Of a DNA stretch of 10,158 nt, positions 6,915 to 10,158 are shown piece by piece. The first letter of the stretch is position 1, and each line of letters begins with the position of its first letter. The DNA is from Euperipatoides rowelli (Eukaryota > Onychophora > Udeonychophora > Euonychophora > Peripatopsidae), in assembly GCA_003024985.2 (NCBI GenBank), contig PXIH01S0011572.1. One strand, given 5' to 3'. The notes under the pieces were generated by a model. It ran no database searches and had not been told where the DNA came from. It saw only the letters and a program-made list of their open reading frames with translations. Position numbers and translations under genes: made by a program.

Positions 6915-7325
6915 CGTGACACTGAATCAGATGTTAGACATTCCATGCTTCAAGGTTCCAAATGAAGTGAACTACTAAATATTGTTCTCTATTCTCCTCA
7001 GTCTAAGAGAAATGGTATTCTATTTTAGAGTTTTTAAAAGCACACTAAGAGAAAGAGGAAAACACCAACAGATTAGTGAGTGTGGAAACTTTTATGTTCT
7101 ATAATTTTTTTTCAATGTCAGCTCTTATGAGATTTGCATAAAGTTCACAACTGAGAGAAAGTGCCTGAGATGATTATCTGTTTTATGGTCATGTACTCTT
7201 GGGGCTTTAGGATTTTCCCTACTCTTAATTCTCGTATAAATGGGCTGAATAGAAAGTGACATTTTTAAAATGTTTGCTTCAGGAGGGCTACGACTGGTGC
7301 AATTATTATCCCAGGCCTAATGCTT
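6915..7325. other. Unannotated stretch, less AT-rich
   Basis: No frame of note and no paired repeat. The composition is more mixed than the surroundings, and the stretch ends at an AATAAA word with a poly-A run after it, so it could be the 3' part of an old transcript-derived insertion. I see no exon structure to support that. Confidence 0.4.
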
Positions 7326-7362
7326 AATAAAGCCCTACATTGAATTTTTTTTAAAAAAAAAA
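7326..7362 (+). terminator. Possible polyadenylation signal followed by A run
   Basis: AATAAA at 7326-7331 is followed 21 bases later by ten A at 7353-7362. This is the spacing expected at the 3' end of a retroposed polyadenylated RNA. AATAAA is frequent by chance in this AT-rich sequence, and the A run follows a T run, so the call is weak. Confidence 0.2.
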
Positions 7363-7446
7363 CTTTAATAAATATATTTTAATGTAATAAATGAAAATTA
7401 ACACAATGAAAGTAGATGAGAAACAGCAGCTATGGAATACTTCTGG

Positions 7447-7469
7447 TTCTGGTTTAGGCTCCACCCACT
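7447..7469 (+). repeat. 23-bp exact direct repeat, first copy
   Basis: Starts TTCTGGTTTAGGCTCC; identical to 7541-7563, 94 bp downstream. It lies inside the foldback left arm. Confidence 0.85.
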
Positions 7470-7540
7470 TCCTGTTTCTTAAAAGTATAAAAGGTTTTTA
7501 TACCTATATGTAGGCAAAATACATCACATAATGACATCAC

Positions 7541-7563
7541 TTCTGGTTTAGGCTCCACCCACT
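7541..7563 (+). repeat. 23-bp exact direct repeat, second copy
   Basis: Identical to 7447-7469. It lies in the loop of the foldback structure, so the region carries the same sequence in direct and inverted orientation. Confidence 0.85.
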
Positions 7564-7714
7564 CCAGGTTTTCTGGGACAATCTAGGCCAAAGGTCCAAG
7601 ATGGCCAACTTCCAGCTTTTGCTTTCTAAAAGGTATTTATATACCCATATATAGGTATAAAAATCTCATTACATTTAAGAGACAGGAAGTGAATGGAGAT
7701 TTAATCAGAACTGG

Positions 7715-7830
7715 TCTAAACTGGAAATGTCCCAGAGCCGTCATCCCTCATCTACTGACAAAAAAAAAAAAAATATAGGCCTACAAAAGGAATTTTGTTT
7801 TATTTTTATTTTATTAATTTAGTACTATAC
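7715..7830. other. Short spacer with A and T runs
   Basis: A 13-base A run ends near 7772, followed by ATATAGGCCTAC and a T-rich tract. No feature is supported; the A run may be the tail of an old insertion. Confidence 0.5.
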
Positions 7831-8025
7831 GCCGGTGGTCTCCAAAGTGGAGTGCATGACCCCCAGGAGTTGCATGTATTTCCATCATTACAGATGGGCT
7901 GACAGAAATGTTGTCAAAATAATCAAAATCATTGATTATCATAGGAGTGGGGCATAGTGGGTTCAGGGCTACGGTAAGGTTAGGACTGTAAACAAAAATA
8001 AGGCTGCTATCAATTTTCCCCATGT
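7831..8025 (-). repeat. Unclassified dispersed repeat, copy 3
   Basis: This is the longest copy. On the minus strand it reads CACATGGGGAAAATTGATAG, CAGCCTTATTTTTG, CAGTCCTAACCTTACC, CCTATGATAATCA, and further to CTCCACTTTGGAGACC at its far end. The opening matches copy 1 and the middle matches copy 2. It is less AT-rich than its surroundings. The 69-codon minus frame over it shares about ten residues with the frame over copy 2, but this is explained by nucleotide homology. The CTTTGGAGACC end may be a true element terminus; only this copy retains it. Confidence 0.7.
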
Positions 8026-8755
8026 GACTAAAATGTCACTAATTGAGCCCCATTTCTAGGATCTCCTTTCAATTTCATTCAACTTTAAATAGAAATTGTC
8101 AGCAGAAATAATGAAACATCTTCAATCACGTCCCTTTAAATTATTATTTAAGCTTAGTTCATCTTGTTATATTTTTGTGTGTTTTATTTTACTCTTACTT
8201 GGAAGCCAAGTAAACAGTATAAGTATATAAATACAATATATAAATAAATAATTAAAAGTCAGAAAATCTGAATTATTATACACTGTCATTCTAAGAACAA
8301 CTTTGACAAATCACATTTGGAATAAGCTTAGCATTATTGTAACAGTTATAAAAATTGATATAATTTAAGTCAAATAGGTGATCAGCCATTCGCACATAGC
8401 ATCTAAAAATAAAATTTTATAAGTAGCCTATTTGGGTGGATGGGTTGTGCATGGTGTTTATTTAAATATTCGAATGAATCATGATTTATATTATGGCTGA
8501 AGATTATCAATAGTAGACTGGCTTATTGTAATTAAAACAAATTTGTTTATTTATTTTAAAATTACAGTATATACTTTTATATTCAGTTATTTATAATGCC
8601 AAGCAAGAGATGAAACATTTAATGAATCAGAGGCAGAAAGAGTGAGGATAAAAGAATGAAACGACAACATTAAAAAACATTTAAAAGAGTTTGCAAGGCA
8701 GGTTAATCTCTATAATAAGGAGTAGAAATATCTGTATATTGGTAAGGTATACTGA
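8026..8755. other. Unannotated stretch with one clean hairpin
   Basis: AT-rich with no open frame of note. TTACTTGG (8195-8202) and CCAAGTAA (8206-8213) form a perfect 8-bp stem around AAG. No poly-T tract follows at once and no gene is nearby, so no function is assigned. Confidence 0.5.
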
Positions 8756-9058
8756 TACTTCTCAACCACTCATCCTAGCACAATGTTGTTTGATTTACTT
8801 GTAAGTCCTGCTAAAGCAGAGCTGATGAATACTATTTTGCATTCATTAAGACCTTTCTGCCTTGAGGATGGATTTTTGAAAAATTTTTGGGTTAAAAGGA
8901 GCGCTGAAATTTTCAGGCTATCTGTATAGTGACCTCCAAAGCTCCATTTATCCCAGAAACAGTCCGATATACATTTTTAAAACTTATTTGGCCTCTTTCG
9001 CTAGTATATTATAATGCATCAAGACAAAATATTTATAAAATGGACAAATAGTAATTCT
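8756..9058 (+). pseudogene. Possible broken coding relic (unrecognised, weakly hAT-like)
   Basis: Two overlapping open segments on the plus strand lie in adjacent frames. The first, 8756-8926, is open for 57 codons with ATG at 8783 and ends at TAG 8927. Residues include LLVSPAKAELMNTILHSLRP and EDGFLKNFW. The second, from 8908 to the TAG at 9049-9051, is open for about 47 codons and includes TSKAPFIPETVRYTFLKLIW. Residue composition looks coding, and the switch of frame at about 8910-8927 could be one indel. The LRPF-x-LEDGF pattern loosely recalls the RPFS-x-VED-x-GF motif of hAT transposases, but nothing else of that family is seen. Frames this long occur by chance here, so confidence is low. 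Confidence 0.25.
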
Positions 9059-9132
9059 AAACAATATTGATATGAAGATTTTTCTACGTGAAGTTGGATA
9101 ATGAATTATAAATATGTATAATGTATGTCATT

Positions 9133-9306
9133 ATACCATGGGTAGATAGGCTACAACTACAGTTCATGTTGAGATAATTATACAACTAAAGCTCATGAGT
9201 AGATTAGTATACAACTACAGTTCATGTGTAGATAATTATACAACTAAAGCTCATGAGTAGATTAGTATACAACTACAGTTCATGTGTAGATAGGCTACAA
9301 CTACAT
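9133..9306 (+). repeat. 29-bp array with 58-bp higher-order unit
   Basis: Two 29-bp types alternate. Type A (TACAACTACAGTTCATGTGT, then AGATAATTA) lies at 9152-9180, 9210-9238 and 9268-9295. Type B (TACAACTAAAGCTCATGAGT, then AGATTAGTA) lies at 9181-9209 and 9239-9267. The two B copies are identical, showing recent amplification as an A-B dimer. Partial units flank the array (GGGTAGATAGGC at 9140 and TACAACTACAT at 9296). No frame is maintained because 29 is not a multiple of three. Confidence 0.9.
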
Positions 9307-9347
9307 CGATCTTGGCTACTTTAGCGATGTAGTCTCATGCACTACAT
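9300..9347 (+). other. Two overlapping, mutually exclusive hairpins
   Basis: CGATGTAGT (9325-9333) pairs perfectly with ACTACATCG (9300-9308). The overlapping ATGTAGT (9327-9333) pairs perfectly with ACTACAT (9341-9347) downstream. Both cannot form at once. The left partner belongs to the end of the 29-bp array, so the structure may simply have arisen from array fragments. No downstream gene is known to be controlled by it. Confidence 0.5.
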
Positions 9348-9826
9348 GATGTACACAAGGTCCCCTCCCCTGTCATTGCGAAAAATAATTAAAAAATATA
9401 AAAGTTATCAACAGACAGTTTACAGCAAAATGTTTGTACGCTCAGAAAATATGCTCTATGTTCATGACGTAGAGCACATGTGGTCGATAATTTCCCACCA
9501 TGTTTTAACAACATCATTTTGGAGACAACTGTGACAGGATGTATTATAATCGTCTTCAATGGCGCATCAGACGCTGATGTTGATAAACATTATCCTTGAC
9601 ATAAACCCATAGGAAAACGGTTTAGAGCGGTTATCTCTGGTGATCATAGGTGATCATAATGCAGGACCATATTGCCCCAAACCATTGTTAGATAAATATG
9701 GAATTAAGGAAATCTCGAACATTAATCCTCAACATGGTGGTGGTCCATCTTGATGGAAAATAAACCAAGATTGAAACAAAGGACATATAACACCTTGTCC
9801 TGTATAAAAGCCATTTTAGATTGTGA
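9348..9826. other. Unannotated stretch, less AT-rich, several small hairpins
   Basis: A 65-codon plus frame (9337-9534) lies here but has no recognised domain and is within chance length. Small inverted repeats are present: 9453-9475 (8-bp stem with one G-T pair, loop TTCATGA), 9565-9579 (CATCAG-ACG-CTGATG) and about 9747-9760 (TCCATC-TT-GATGGA). GGTGATCATA is duplicated in tandem at 9639-9658. A TATAAAAG word at 9803-9810 could be a TATA box, but no gene follows. Confidence 0.45.
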
Positions 9827-9887
9827 TTACAGTGCTACCTATCGGTACCCAGCATGCACCTATGGTTACCCAGCATGCATCTATTAA
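9827..9887 (+). repeat. 21-bp repeat, first block (three units, first degenerate)
   Basis: Clear units are 9846-9866 (TACCCAGCATGCACCTATGG, then T) and 9867-9887 (ending GCATGCATCTATTAA). The preceding 9827-9845 resembles a decayed unit (ACAGTGCTACCTATCGG). Each good unit contains the palindrome GCATGC. Confidence 0.8.
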
Positions 9888-9982
9888 GAAACAATAAAAA
9901 CTTTGAGTTTACCTACATTTTACCACAAACTTTTCACTGCTATCTATATAGATTTTTAAATGTAATGAGGGAAAGTCTTTGT

Positions 9983-10045
9983 TACCCAGCATGCACTCAT
10001 TTTTACCCAGCATGCACCTATTGTTACTCAGCATGCATCTATTAA
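9983..10045 (+). repeat. 21-bp repeat, second block (three units)
   Basis: Units lie at 9983, 10004 and 10025, and all begin TACCCAGCATGCA or TACTCAGCATGCA. The last two correspond to those at 9846 and 9867 with a constant offset of 158 bp, and both blocks end GCATGCATCTATTAA, so one block arose by duplication of the other. A 21-bp period equals seven codons, which is why a short frame spells YPACT-type repeats here; I do not treat it as a gene. Confidence 0.85.
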
Positions 10046-10158
10046 AGTGTATTGTCAGTGCTAATGTAAACAAAAGCTAAAATGGTTTATTTTTACCTTA
10101 AAAGTCATGTTTAATTCATCATTTCTTCATATTCGATTAAATAATTAAGATAATCCCA
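10046..10158. other. Unannotated right edge
   Basis: AT-rich sequence with no visible gene or repeat. Confidence 0.6.

Larger units (their letters stand above)
7443..7714. mobile_element. Foldback element with ~71-bp arms
   Basis: The left arm (7443-7514) and the reverse complement of 7644-7714 align from end to end at roughly three quarters identity, with no gap longer than one base. The best block is CACTTCCTGT (exact), and TTTTTATACCTATAT is also shared. Between the arms, TTCTGGTTTAGGCTCCACCC at 7541 repeats the left arm exactly over 23 bp (7447-7469 and 7541-7563). A second TATACC/GGTATA palindromic patch lies at 7627-7663. The structure fits a foldback or MITE-like DNA element, or a local inverted duplication. 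No clear target-site duplication was found and no transposase is encoded. Confidence 0.6.

Noticed and set aside
3387-8023. Shared residues (SLIF-x-x-SPNL) between short frames over repeat copies 2 and 3
   Set aside because: Explained by nucleotide homology of the repeat. Changes are not biased to third positions and copy 1 is frame-broken.
7831-8025. tRNA-derived SINE
   Set aside because: No A-box or B-box (GGTTCRANYCC) match could be found in any of the three copies.
8195-8213. Intrinsic terminator from the 8-bp hairpin
   Set aside because: No T tract follows the stem and the DNA is not bacterial in character.
9337-9534. 65-codon plus-strand frame with higher GC
   Set aside because: No domain, overlaps hairpins and array debris, and within chance length.
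9803-9810. TATAAAAG as a core promoter (also at 7486-7493)
   Set aside because: No gene or transcript evidence downstream; TATA-like words are frequent here.
9854-10045. 63-codon frame ending in YPACT-type repeats
   Set aside because: Shadow of the 21-bp DNA repeat; the part before the repeats has no protein character.

Overview
This is AT-rich, non-coding eukaryotic DNA, most likely from an animal. It contains no intact gene. No frame longer than 84 codons begins with ATG. In sequence with this many TAA/TAG/TGA triplets, roughly that number of 60-84 codon frames is expected by chance, so I treat those frames as noise. Long A and T runs, a GA microsatellite, GTAGGCTAC/AGGCCTAC-type words, a TTAA-flanked transposon, scattered old repeats and several unrelated minisatellites fit an intergenic or intronic region of a metazoan genome, perhaps an aquatic one. 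I cannot name the species. One base (4601) is N.

Layout. 1-97: end of a 67-bp tandem repeat cut by the window edge. 98-1495: mostly structureless A/T-rich DNA with one CTCF-like motif (1208-1223). 1496-2296: a complete non-autonomous piggyBac-type element (TTAA on both sides, 15-bp near-perfect terminal inverted repeats, internal duplications). 2912-3050, 3455-3617 and 7831-8025: three diverged copies of one unclassified dispersed repeat. 4602-4890: a short 114-118 bp tandem repeat. 4881-5523: broken open frames with a coding look. 5591-6316: about 22 units of a 27-33 bp minisatellite; in one frame the common 30- and 33-bp units spell a 10-11 residue acidic repeat. 6435-6702: a 31-bp minisatellite in which every unit is itself an inverted repeat. 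6886-6914: A and GA runs. 7443-7714: a foldback element with arms of about 71 bp. 8756-9058: another pair of coding-like broken frames. 9133-9306: a two-level 29/58-bp array, followed by overlapping hairpins. 9827-10045: 21-bp repeats in two blocks, offset by 158 bp.

Nothing indicates a working system of cooperating genes. The most interesting part is 4600-6700, where a possible relic of a repeat-protein gene runs into two different minisatellites. The piggyBac-type element is the firmest call. The relic-gene reading is inference and could be wrong.
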